The notes beneath the pieces were generated by a model. That model searched no databases, was not told where the DNA came from, and was given only the letters and a program-made list of their open reading frames with translations. From Chloroflexota bacterium (GTDB lineage Bacteria; Chloroflexota; Anaerolineae; Caldilineales; Caldilineaceae), in assembly GCA_018969295.1 (NCBI GenBank), contig JAGWYN010000009.1, forward strand, positions 62,001 to 126,000: a stretch of DNA of 64,000 nucleotides, written 5' to 3'. The translations under genes and the position numbers were made by a program. Shown one piece after another: positions 27,301-34,359 of the stretch; the stretch's first letter is position 1, and each line of letters opens with the position of its first letter.

Positions 27301-29980
27301 AGCCTCCAATGCTGTTGGCAAACTGGTGGATCGGCTACCTACTGTTGAACTGCGGCTCGACGTGTCGGCGCGTGGCTTACTGCATGCGATCCATGCACAG
27401 TCCGATTGGGTGTTGACCGTAGATCATAACTTGGGACTTGAATACTTCGACAGTGATGCTCAAGAGGATCGTAGCCTGTATCTGCTTGACGTACGCCCTG
27501 AATATGGTGGCATCACTGCACCGCGCACGATGATCACGACAAGGGCCGTAGATGAAATCCGCCGTTTTGTGCGGTCGCGTCTGAACCAATTTGACTTGGC
27601 ACTGGAGGGGGGAGTGGAAGTTGAATTCCTTCGTGTGTTGCGGTCACTGAGTGGACGCATCGCTCTCAAATTGCTTTCAGCCCCATCCCAGGTTGCAGAA
27701 GCAATTGGATTGGCGCTTGCGCGTCTATTCCTAGAGCAGTACGAACTGCTGCAGAACGCGATAATCATCCCATTGGACGCTCACAGCGATCTTTTCAACC
27801 GCGCTGCGGCCAACGCGCTGAACAGCGATGTCACTCTGCAACGCAGTGATCTGCTTTGGGTCACAATTGATCCAGCTCTGCGTGATCTGTATTTCCACGT
27901 TGTTGAAGTCAAATTTTATGCCGACCTCAGCAGCTTCAGTGCCTATAGCGCTATTCAGGGCAAAGTGGAACAGCAAGTCACAAATACAATTGACTTCCTT
28001 CGTAGCCACTATGATACCGAACTTCATCCCATTGATCGGCTTGATCGTAATCTTAAGACCAGAGAGCTAATCGAATTGATGAGCTTCTACCTTGCACGAG
28101 CCCACCGATACGGATTAGTTGATCTGGAGACGGCAGAGAGCTTCCGTGTATTTGTCGATCAACTGGATGAAGGGTACACCTTGCACTTTTCGGCTACCGG
28201 GCTGATCTTCGACTTGGCGAGTTGCGGTGTTGAGACAGCAGAAGCGCACGCGGACTTGGTATTTCACCGGATCGGACGTGATATCATCGAATGCCTGCTC
28301 GGCAATGCGCTGCGCCGACGCACATTGCGGCAGGCTGCTAAGCAGGCAGACGCAACGTTGCTCGACGAGCCTGAGACGGTAATCGAGCAACGTGTGCAGC
28401 AGGAGATAACGACCACTTTTCGCTCTGATGACAGCTACCAGCGGGTGCGTACATATTTCCAATTGGGGGGGATGTCAAAAGGTGGTTGGACTCGCGCCGA
28501 GAAGTCGTCCAAACAGACGCCGCCAGAAACGAATCCTGGCCAGAACCAAGAGACTCTAGACTGTTCAGTATCATCTGAGTATCCAGGCGCTTTTAGCGCA
28601 CAAAATGTGCTAGAAGACGCCATGTTGTTGCCTGAACTCACGGAAAAACAGCCGGGAATACTGGTTCAATCTCAGGCAACTGTGGCCGACATAGAGATTG
28701 AACCAGCTATTGAAAAGAATGTACCTACCTCAGCATTTTCAGGTGACGTTGACATAGCTACAGTACCTCCGGCATACGACATTCTTATTGGCAATGACGC
28801 AGTTGTGGCGCGTCAGTATGGCATACTAGGAACAGCGAATTCACGGCGAATTGCCTTGGATCTCAATACTACCAACACTATCAGCCTTTTTGGTGTACAA
28901 GGTGGAGGAAAATCTTACACCTTGGGAACCGTGGTGGAGATGGCAACACAACCGATCTCCAATTTAAACCTGTTACCTCGTCCACTAGCATCAGTAATCT
29001 TCCACTATCATGAGAATCAAGACTACTCTCCGGAGTTTGTCTCAATGATAGATGCCAACAGCAACACAAACGAGGCTGCTATTCTGCGTCGAGAGTTTGG
29101 TGCGGAGGTAGCGCAGCTCAAGGATGTGCTGTTGCTGACTTCGGCTGATAAGCTTGCCGCACGGCGTACAGAATTTCCTTCGCTACGCGTCGAGCCAATC
29201 TATTTCACTTCATCCGAGTTGTCGATCAAGGACTGGCGCTTCTTGATGGGCGTTGCTGGTAACCAAATGTATATGAAACAAACCAATCTTATTATGCGGC
29301 AATTGCGTGATCAGATCACGTTGCCCAAACTTCGGGCTGAAATCCACGCCAGCGATTTGAACGATAGTCAGAAGAAAATCCTGGAAGTACGATTGGATAT
29401 TGCTGCGCAGTTTATCAACGATGGTCATCGACTGGCCGACCAATTACGACCAGGTCGCTTGATTATTGTCGATTTGCGCGATGAGTATATTGACAAGGAT
29501 GAAGCATTGGGGTTGTTTGTTGTAATGCTCAATATCTTCGCCAATGCTGGACGAGATGGCACCAGCAGCGGTGAATCTGGCGGGTTCAACAAACTCATCG
29601 TGTTTGATGAAGCACACAAGTATATGGACAACCCTGACTTGACAAGCCATATCGTTGATGTAATCCGGCAGATGCGCCATCAGGGAGTCTCGGTACTCAT
29701 TGCTTCGCAAGACCCACCGTCGCTACCCAATGCCATCATCGAACTGTCTTCACTGCTCGTGTTGCATCGCTTCAATTCGCCACAGTGGTTGAAGCATATC
29801 CAAAAGTCAGTTACTGCGCTGAGTGACCTGACTTCAACCCAGCTATCGAGCTTGAGAGCCGGTGATGCATATGTGTGGTCCACTAAGTCTACGGATCGAA
29901 CGTTCACACAGAAGGCGATCAAGATGCGCCTGAGGCCTCGCACAACGCGGCATGGCGGCGATACTAGGACGGCGGTGTAG
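24389..29980 (+). CDS. Very large HerA-type ATPase with a PD-(D/E)XK-like core (MAD8/DptH-like)
   Basis: An 1863-residue protein. The N-terminal part (about 1-190) contains VVLLLGPRHAPTKPWEVTA and LLAFVPPAIKTAAEDSFD, resembling DptH-type proteins as I recall them. Around 1150-1180 is a nuclease-like core: D1154 (SDLLWV), D1166, then E1173 and K1175 in VVEVKFY. The C-terminal 380 residues are a HerA/FtsK-superfamily translocase: Walker A GVQGGGKS at 1502-1509, Walker B LIVFDEAHKY with D1740 and E1741, then VIRQMRHQGVSVLIASQDP. It probably forms a hexameric DNA pump. The start is the ATG at 24389, overlapping the previous stop (ATGA), with AGGAG upstream; an in-frame start at 24230 is rejected. 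The next gene starts two bases after the stop. Confidence 0.75.
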   Translation: MITIHPLTVTRVDEVLATTVRQVLEDRLRLAQPGHCLRVSSLAPTIMKRLCAEMHGNDDADVVLLLGPRHAPTKPWEVTATRLIELRNLEARPLLAFVPPAIKTAAEDSFDKSTFQDVPLTDVPQRVWEQLLGALQDELQRSIRVVVDYIRQLRSVNDAEFMRYLLSVTDNGATPESAGASLHHLHAIPDFALFAQPDRIRQRLDQNLSAVRTLTEGAGSLLGRIHSLKLKPDTIQLALYQHLNQYTGVDVRSWSEPFACDPALRTLTFDHWQFEGEDPNRSVLITVDDMSDLPTRDQSTAPGADNPRYLDLNKAKTVKVKWTTDPKPSVAPGLTYFRIEIISTEEIGSGAVAWESKNIAVGKAARHERSKSLKVSEFNQQLDEGLYYFRVRAYSATGDILNTEDLTDPRSLRDPGNPEGKHTNESEDIWFWKSPEEPPPVEPTRNQAVISFGEAKTLAFLAAIERGEDPFSSPPQLQEDKSGWAVAKSSRRTEDIYHIIFDAQTRFTLSVSARLRQIERNTLEDASNLGRWRWTVSDLPGAQTVEPIVRLYSNPDRVPPAFMSARKALFDAIHGSNREDRLVAATDLLVFEQLIVEYAQAYLSWLQIAEERFDEQMVLSTSDQRRTDPLPLDIDVLEMRLGEEERYQSVYLLAPTHPLRLLWLVQRSRLADVWLRQAVESGNPLELLNESVRQIIRREPAPHNLPPVLRSSRDEYSDPMTRFYVEKGILVGDWSLYLREDSDDTQMLRARVERLLGHNGRTSDTERFVAKSLARSLHRYLAQHPYVKTLQVNMFNPGDAQILVDAILEVERDHTKRFGRSYGLRYAVNLFGESDRLETIGSALEELQNPEQQVSEEADAFTQAGGNPLFPKLVYSRNHINQYLPRQRQFQAHIAILQDLFPRKVELQPAFPGRSSFLHGLIQEQTSSFHKGDDTIVWKHQLVPTQCPPLTADDPIPLLLAQLLGTIGHLQASNAVGKLVDRLPTVELRLDVSARGLLHAIHAQSDWVLTVDHNLGLEYFDSDAQEDRSLYLLDVRPEYGGITAPRTMITTRAVDEIRRFVRSRLNQFDLALEGGVEVEFLRVLRSLSGRIALKLLSAPSQVAEAIGLALARLFLEQYELLQNAIIIPLDAHSDLFNRAAANALNSDVTLQRSDLLWVTIDPALRDLYFHVVEVKFYADLSSFSAYSAIQGKVEQQVTNTIDFLRSHYDTELHPIDRLDRNLKTRELIELMSFYLARAHRYGLVDLETAESFRVFVDQLDEGYTLHFSATGLIFDLASCGVETAEAHADLVFHRIGRDIIECLLGNALRRRTLRQAAKQADATLLDEPETVIEQRVQQEITTTFRSDDSYQRVRTYFQLGGMSKGGWTRAEKSSKQTPPETNPGQNQETLDCSVSSEYPGAFSAQNVLEDAMLLPELTEKQPGILVQSQATVADIEIEPAIEKNVPTSAFSGDVDIATVPPAYDILIGNDAVVARQYGILGTANSRRIALDLNTTNTISLFGVQGGGKSYTLGTVVEMATQPISNLNLLPRPLASVIFHYHENQDYSPEFVSMIDANSNTNEAAILRREFGAEVAQLKDVLLLTSADKLAARRTEFPSLRVEPIYFTSSELSIKDWRFLMGVAGNQMYMKQTNLIMRQLRDQITLPKLRAEIHASDLNDSQKKILEVRLDIAAQFINDGHRLADQLRPGRLIIVDLRDEYIDKDEALGLFVVMLNIFANAGRDGTSSGESGGFNKLIVFDEAHKYMDNPDLTSHIVDVIRQMRHQGVSVLIASQDPPSLPNAIIELSSLLVLHRFNSPQWLKHIQKSVTALSDLTSTQLSSLRAGDAYVWSTKSTDRTFTQKAIKMRLRPRTTRHGGDTRTAV

Positions 29981-29981
29981 C

Positions 29982-31109
29982 ATGGTGCGCATTCTTCACT
30001 GTGCCGATATTCATCTGGGAACTTCATTCGCTCGTATGGGCTTACCTCCCACAGTTGGAAATACTCTCCGCGAGGAACTGCGTTCCACGTTAGGTAGTAT
30101 TCTCAGCGATGCTCGACGGTTGCAGGTTGATGCAGTGACGTTTGCTGGTGATCTGTATGAGCAGTCTACCGCCGTTCCTGATACAGCACGTTTCCTTAGG
30201 CAGCAATTCGACCGTATGGGGTCGACTCAAGTTCTTATCGCACCGGGCGAGCGCGATGCGTATAGCGCCCATTCACTGTATGCGCATACTCAATGGCCTA
30301 GGAATGTCCATGTATTCTCCTCGCCAGAGTTTCAACCATTTAAGTTGTCGCCAAGTGTAACTATATGGGGAGCTGCGTGCCCCATACCAGAACCGACTGC
30401 CTGGCAACAGCAGATCGTGGATCATCCTGGCTCGACAAATGTGATGCTCGCGCATGCTACCGATACTTTGTCATCAAAATCATCTCTCGTTGTTGTCAGC
30501 GAAAATGTGTTACAGAGGACGAATGTACAGCTCGCCTTACTTGGTGGTAGTCACTCGGCCAGAGTTCCAGTTGCTGGTGAACGCATTGTGTTTCCAGGTA
30601 GCCCTCAGCCATTAGATTGGGGAGACACTGATGTGGAGCGTGGTGTCGTGTTGGTTTCAATTGAAGATGGCCGCTGCACGTTTGAACAGATACGCTTTCG
30701 CACTTGGCGCCTTGTCGATATTGCAGTCAGTGTTGAGGAATGTCATAAGGCTGAAGAAGTCGCAGATCGGATTGAACGTGAACTGACCCTTCATGATTCA
30801 CAGAGATTATCGGCTGTGGTGGCGAAGGTAATTCTTCATGGCGAGCCAGTCGGTGACTTCACTTTGGCTGATGTGCGGGCCGCCATGCCGTCGGAGGCTA
30901 ACGTGGTCTTGCACCGGTCCTTTGCGTTTCCATACGACCTAGATCAGCTTGCTATGGAACAGACTGTACGCGGAACACTCGTGCGCAACGTTCGCGGCCA
31001 ACTCAACGCAACAAATGACGCGGACGCCAAAAAGGATCTATTGGCTGCACTGAAGATTGTATTATTGGCTCTTGATGGAAGGCAGGTGCATCTCGATGCA
31101 ATTGGATGA
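29982..31109 (+). CDS. Mre11/SbcD/YhaO-like metallophosphoesterase with altered metal motifs
   Basis: A 375-residue calcineurin-like phosphoesterase of the Mre11/SbcD/YhaO group. Motif I is intact (D9-x-H11 in CADIHLG), as is motif II (G56-D57 in FAGDLYE). Motif III, normally GNHD, is GERD (89-92), losing both the Asn and His ligands. The His of LAH (158) is kept. The final GHxH motif is GGSH (188-191), losing one His. The downstream VFPGSPQPLDWG loop is typical of the family. Nuclease activity may be reduced or altered; a structural or DNA-end-binding role is possible. It starts two bases after the HerA-type gene and overlaps the YhaN-like gene by 14 bases, so the two are a coupled pair. Confidence 0.8.
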   Translation: MVRILHCADIHLGTSFARMGLPPTVGNTLREELRSTLGSILSDARRLQVDAVTFAGDLYEQSTAVPDTARFLRQQFDRMGSTQVLIAPGERDAYSAHSLYAHTQWPRNVHVFSSPEFQPFKLSPSVTIWGAACPIPEPTAWQQQIVDHPGSTNVMLAHATDTLSSKSSLVVVSENVLQRTNVQLALLGGSHSARVPVAGERIVFPGSPQPLDWGDTDVERGVVLVSIEDGRCTFEQIRFRTWRLVDIAVSVEECHKAEEVADRIERELTLHDSQRLSAVVAKVILHGEPVGDFTLADVRAAMPSEANVVLHRSFAFPYDLDQLAMEQTVRGTLVRNVRGQLNATNDADAKKDLLAALKIVLLALDGRQVHLDAIG

Positions 31110-33990
31110 ACTTTCGATTACAGGTTTTGGCCGACTGGTAAAAAGGAAATTTAATTTTCGACCAGGTCTGAATCTCATTGTTGGTCCTAACGAAGCAGGC
31201 AAGTCGACACTGCTAACGGCTATCTTTTCAGTATTATACGGCTTCTTTGATAGTGGCTCGATCACCAGCGCCCGCCGCCGGGAAGTTGATGCCTATTGTC
31301 CTTGGGATACGTCCACGACCTACCGCGGAGCGTTGACATTCAGTCTTCAGAACGGCCAACGCTACCGTGTGGATAGAACTTTCGGACCAAGGATGACAAC
31401 AGCCTTGTCGTTGATTCCCCAAGAGGAGGATATCTCGTCTCGCTACAAGTCTGACACCTATGGCCGGTTGTACTTCACCGACGAACTGTTCGGTATGAGT
31501 CGCACATTGTTCGAAAATACATGCTGTGTGCGTCAATCCGAATTTGCAGAACTCAACAAATCAGCGCCGGCCATTACCGAGGCAATTATGCGCCTTACCA
31601 CATCCGGAGCAACTGACGCCAGTGCGGGTGCTGCAGCGGGTGCTGCAATGGAGAGGTTACAGATAGTCTTGCGCAACGAAATCGGAACAGAGCAAGCGCG
31701 GACAAAACCGATGGCCAACGCCCAAAAAGAACGTGAACGCTTGGTGCAGATGCAAGAGAGCGAAGTTCAACGTCAAGATCAACTCTGGTCTCTGACCCAG
31801 GAGATAAACCAGAACGACGCGAGATTGTTGAGCCTCCAGACACAGAAAGCCTGCCTAACTTATCTGAAATTGCTTGCAGAACAAGCAGAGAGGCATGCAA
31901 ATCTGGCGAATCTCGAGGAAGCGCGCAGCGAAGTTGAGCGATGTAGTAAGGTTGTTGTTGATCTAGCAAGCTATGCAGATGCAGGCGTAAATTTGCGAGA
32001 TGAGATACTGCTGCAAGCTAATGAATGGAAACGCCGAAAACCTCAAGTCGAACATGTCACTGAACGCAGGGCAGACCTAAAGTCGCAATATGACAATCTT
32101 GAGGTGCATGTCCGACAGGTAAGTCAGGAACTTGGGAACTCTGAATACAATATCGATCTCGTTCCAACTGTACGGGATCGAATCACAGATTTGCGTTCAC
32201 AATGGCTTCATGCTCTAGGCGAGAAGCACAAAAATGATGAAGCTCTAGGACATGCAGAAAAGCAACTGAACAAACTGAGACAACAGCTTGATAACGAGAA
32301 AATCGTTAACGAAAAGGCACTCATCTTGGGTCAAGAGGGTTTAATCAGGCTCCAAGCTTCTTTTGAGCAGACCATGTTAGACCTTGAAACGGCGAAGCAT
32401 CAGTATGATAGCGCATCAGATGAATGGGCGCGAGTAAGCATGAGTGAAAGTGAATACCAAGGCTATGTCGCACGCGCAAATGCCCTGCGTGCGGGCAGTG
32501 TGTCCGCACAACAGCATCGTGGCTGTAATCCATTTTATCTATCCCGTTCGCCAGCTACAGAAGAACCTACTGAACTGACGATACTCGCACACATTGCTCC
32601 TATTCATGATGCGCTGGAACATGCGTCGAACGAACTTGATGTGGCGCGAAAGCATTTTCAGGCGGAAGATACTAAGGTCCATCTGGCACTAGGGCTGAAT
32701 GCAGCGGTGCCAGTCACAGGGGATCTATTTCGGCAGAAGATTGATATCCTAACTGAGATCGACAAAATAGCAACGGAGGTTCGATTGCTAAGCGATCGCC
32801 ATGCCGAAATCAATCAGCAACGAAGCCAGATAAATAATAGGCTAACCGAGATCGCTGCCAGTTTGCGGCAGGAACTACTTCAGCAAGGGTTCATGGAGAA
32901 TGACCTCCTAGTTGGTGCGGAAGCATATCTACGTGCCTACGAGTCCAAGCGTCAGCATACGACTGTATCTAACGAGGTAGGGGGGTTGCAGCAACAACAG
33001 AAATTGATTTTGTCGCAACTTGACCAAATCGATCAACAGCTAAGTGAACTGGCCGCTGTAGAAGAGCGGGTCTGCAGTCTGCTCATCGAAGCAGGTCTTA
33101 GCTCTACCTCATTCCATTCAATTGAACAAGGATTGAATGCCTTCCAATTTTTGTGCGAAAAACACAAACAGTGGCAGATTGCCAAGCATAAGTTTGAAAT
33201 TGCCGAACAGCATATGCAGGCACTGCTAAGAATGAACGAGGAACACGGAACAGTTCATCAAATAGAAGTTACTGAGCGTGAGCTGTTCAACTTTCAGAAG
33301 GCACAGCCTGAGTTGAAAGGATTGATGGCTAACAAGAGCAAGGCGGTATACGAACAACAGTTGCAGGAAACAATCGGCCAGATACAGGCGGCGACTAGTG
33401 AGGTAATCCGTCTTCGCCTCCAATTGGGTTCCATGGAGGATCAGGCTGGGAATTTGGCTGACTTGTACGAACAGAAAATGATGGCGGAGAATCGTGTCGG
33501 ACAACTGACCCGCGGACGCGAGGTCTTTTCGAAGGCAATTAAGTTGCTCGAGGACGCAACAACCGAATTTCAGAAAGCCTTTGCGCCGCGGCTTGAGAGG
33601 CGAATTGCACATGGACTAACCAGAGTGACCAGCAGCCGTTATCATAGAGTACGGCTGAACTCGTCTGATCTGGGATTGGATGTCTGGGCACCTGAAACGG
33701 AAGCATGGGTGCCAACCGATCGCCTTAGCACTGGAACGCGCGATCTCATCTATATTGTGATGCGAACTGCCATCTCAGAGTTATTGGGCAGCGGACGAGA
33801 GCCTTTGCCGATCCTGCTTGACGATCCATTTGTGCATCTGGATTCACACAGAGAACAACAGGCTCTTAACTATCTAGGCGAGCTGTCGCAAGAACAACAA
33901 ATATTATACTTCACTAAAGATCATTCTTTGCCGGAACGCATTCGGACTGAATTTTTAGGCTCCGCTGTCACACGTATTTCGCTGACATGA
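31096..33990 (+). CDS. YhaN/Rad50-like SMC-family ATPase without a zinc hook
   Basis: A 964-residue ATPase. The N-terminal half of the ABC head has GPNEAGKST (Walker A, 30-38). About residues 170-800 are long heptad-rich coiled coil. The C-terminal half has the signature LSTGTRD (877-883) and Walker B LLDDPFVHLD (Asp909, Asp910), then ILYFTKDH. LSTGTRD and DDPFVHLD are more like YhaN than SbcC. No CxxC zinc hook is present at the coiled-coil apex. The ATG at 31096 is chosen (MQLDELSITGFGRLV) with GGAAGG upstream; it overlaps the phosphoesterase gene. With that partner it should form an Mre11-Rad50-type complex acting on DNA ends or structures. Confidence 0.85.
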   Translation: MQLDELSITGFGRLVKRKFNFRPGLNLIVGPNEAGKSTLLTAIFSVLYGFFDSGSITSARRREVDAYCPWDTSTTYRGALTFSLQNGQRYRVDRTFGPRMTTALSLIPQEEDISSRYKSDTYGRLYFTDELFGMSRTLFENTCCVRQSEFAELNKSAPAITEAIMRLTTSGATDASAGAAAGAAMERLQIVLRNEIGTEQARTKPMANAQKERERLVQMQESEVQRQDQLWSLTQEINQNDARLLSLQTQKACLTYLKLLAEQAERHANLANLEEARSEVERCSKVVVDLASYADAGVNLRDEILLQANEWKRRKPQVEHVTERRADLKSQYDNLEVHVRQVSQELGNSEYNIDLVPTVRDRITDLRSQWLHALGEKHKNDEALGHAEKQLNKLRQQLDNEKIVNEKALILGQEGLIRLQASFEQTMLDLETAKHQYDSASDEWARVSMSESEYQGYVARANALRAGSVSAQQHRGCNPFYLSRSPATEEPTELTILAHIAPIHDALEHASNELDVARKHFQAEDTKVHLALGLNAAVPVTGDLFRQKIDILTEIDKIATEVRLLSDRHAEINQQRSQINNRLTEIAASLRQELLQQGFMENDLLVGAEAYLRAYESKRQHTTVSNEVGGLQQQQKLILSQLDQIDQQLSELAAVEERVCSLLIEAGLSSTSFHSIEQGLNAFQFLCEKHKQWQIAKHKFEIAEQHMQALLRMNEEHGTVHQIEVTERELFNFQKAQPELKGLMANKSKAVYEQQLQETIGQIQAATSEVIRLRLQLGSMEDQAGNLADLYEQKMMAENRVGQLTRGREVFSKAIKLLEDATTEFQKAFAPRLERRIAHGLTRVTSSRYHRVRLNSSDLGLDVWAPETEAWVPTDRLSTGTRDLIYIVMRTAISELLGSGREPLPILLDDPFVHLDSHREQQALNYLGELSQEQQILYFTKDHSLPERIRTEFLGSAVTRISLT

Positions 33991-34058
33991 GTTTCGAGCT
34001 GCGTTTTTGCTGTTCCATTCTCACCCCCTCTACTTGACCCCAGGATCAGGACCACAAA

Positions 34059-34238
34059 GTGACAGAAAGAAGAAACCTCACACGGATTGCCTGTGAGGGG
34101 AGATTGGGCTGGTCGGCCAAGCTGGCAACCATCGAATGGCAAGAAGGAGAAAACCGACGCGCTGGGCACGGCGACCTGGAACTGTACGATTTTGAACAGA
34201 CCATGCAAAAAAAGGTCGAACAATTCTTGACAGTTTGA
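34059..34238 (+). CDS. Possible small protein after the defence block
   Basis: A 59-codon frame starting with GTG at 34059, with AGGA seven bases upstream. It is Arg/Glu-rich, has one Cys and ends in an amphipathic FEQTMQKKVEQFL helix. I do not recognise it. It contains a 7-bp inverted repeat (CCTCACA at 34076-34082, TGTGAGG at 34092-34098), which may instead mean the DNA is regulatory. Its stop codon lies inside the putative lacI-type promoter. Support is only an open frame plus ribosome site. Confidence 0.3.
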   Translation: MTERRNLTRIACEGRLGWSAKLATIEWQEGENRRAGHGDLELYDFEQTMQKKVEQFLTV

Positions 34239-34255
34239 TGTGGCTGTAGTATTGT
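34227..34255 (+). promoter_or_regulatory. Sigma70-like promoter of the LacI-family gene
   Basis: TTGACA (34227-34232), 17 bases, then TATTGT (34250-34255). Predicted transcription start is about 34261-34263, exactly at the first operator. Confidence 0.55.
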
Positions 34256-34260
34256 ATTGC

Positions 34261-34288
34261 TGTAAGTGCTTTCATGTAAGCTCTTACA
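34261..34288 (+). promoter_or_regulatory. Two abutting LacI-type operators
   Basis: Two 14-bp near-palindromes lie head to tail: TGTAAGTGCTTTCA (34261-34274, one mismatch to TGTAAGNNCTTACA) and TGTAAGCTCTTACA (34275-34288, perfect arms). This form is typical for LacI/GalR-family operators. They start at the predicted transcription start and lie 72-99 bases before the regulator gene, fitting autorepression. Confidence 0.65.
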
Positions 34289-34359
34289 GTCTGATCTGGA
34301 AGACAAACTACTGAGCCATCCTGTTTTTCTGCAATAGCATAGTACAAGATATTGTTGGC

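Larger units (their letters stand above)
17820..33990 (+). other. Putative defence island: kinase-ATPase / HerA translocase / Mre11-Rad50-like gene block
   Basis: Six plus-strand genes occupy about 16 kb between an MFS/P450 pair and a LacI-type regulator. Base composition is clearly lower in GC than the flanks: a 60-base sample at 32041 has about 47 percent GC, one at 15241 about 72 percent. Genes 2 to 6 are spaced by 1-4 bases or overlap, and their products are very large (1417, 559, 1863, 375 and 964 residues). NERD, Ser/Thr kinase, HerA-type, Mre11-like and Rad50-like domains together are typical of anti-phage defence. No integrase, transposase or att repeat was found at the borders. Confidence 0.65.

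Noticed and set aside
24389..29980. Calling the island a complete Dnd/Dpt or MADS system
   Set aside because: No dnd genes, no DNA methyltransferase and no specificity subunit are visible in the window; only the kinase, unknown and ATPase trio is similar.
29982..33990. Annotating the pair simply as housekeeping SbcD-SbcC
   Set aside because: The metal motifs are altered, the zinc hook is missing and the ATPase signatures are YhaN-like; they are also embedded in the island.
34076..34098. Intrinsic terminator after the island (CCTCACA/TGTGAGG)
   Set aside because: The stem is only 7 bp and no T-run follows.
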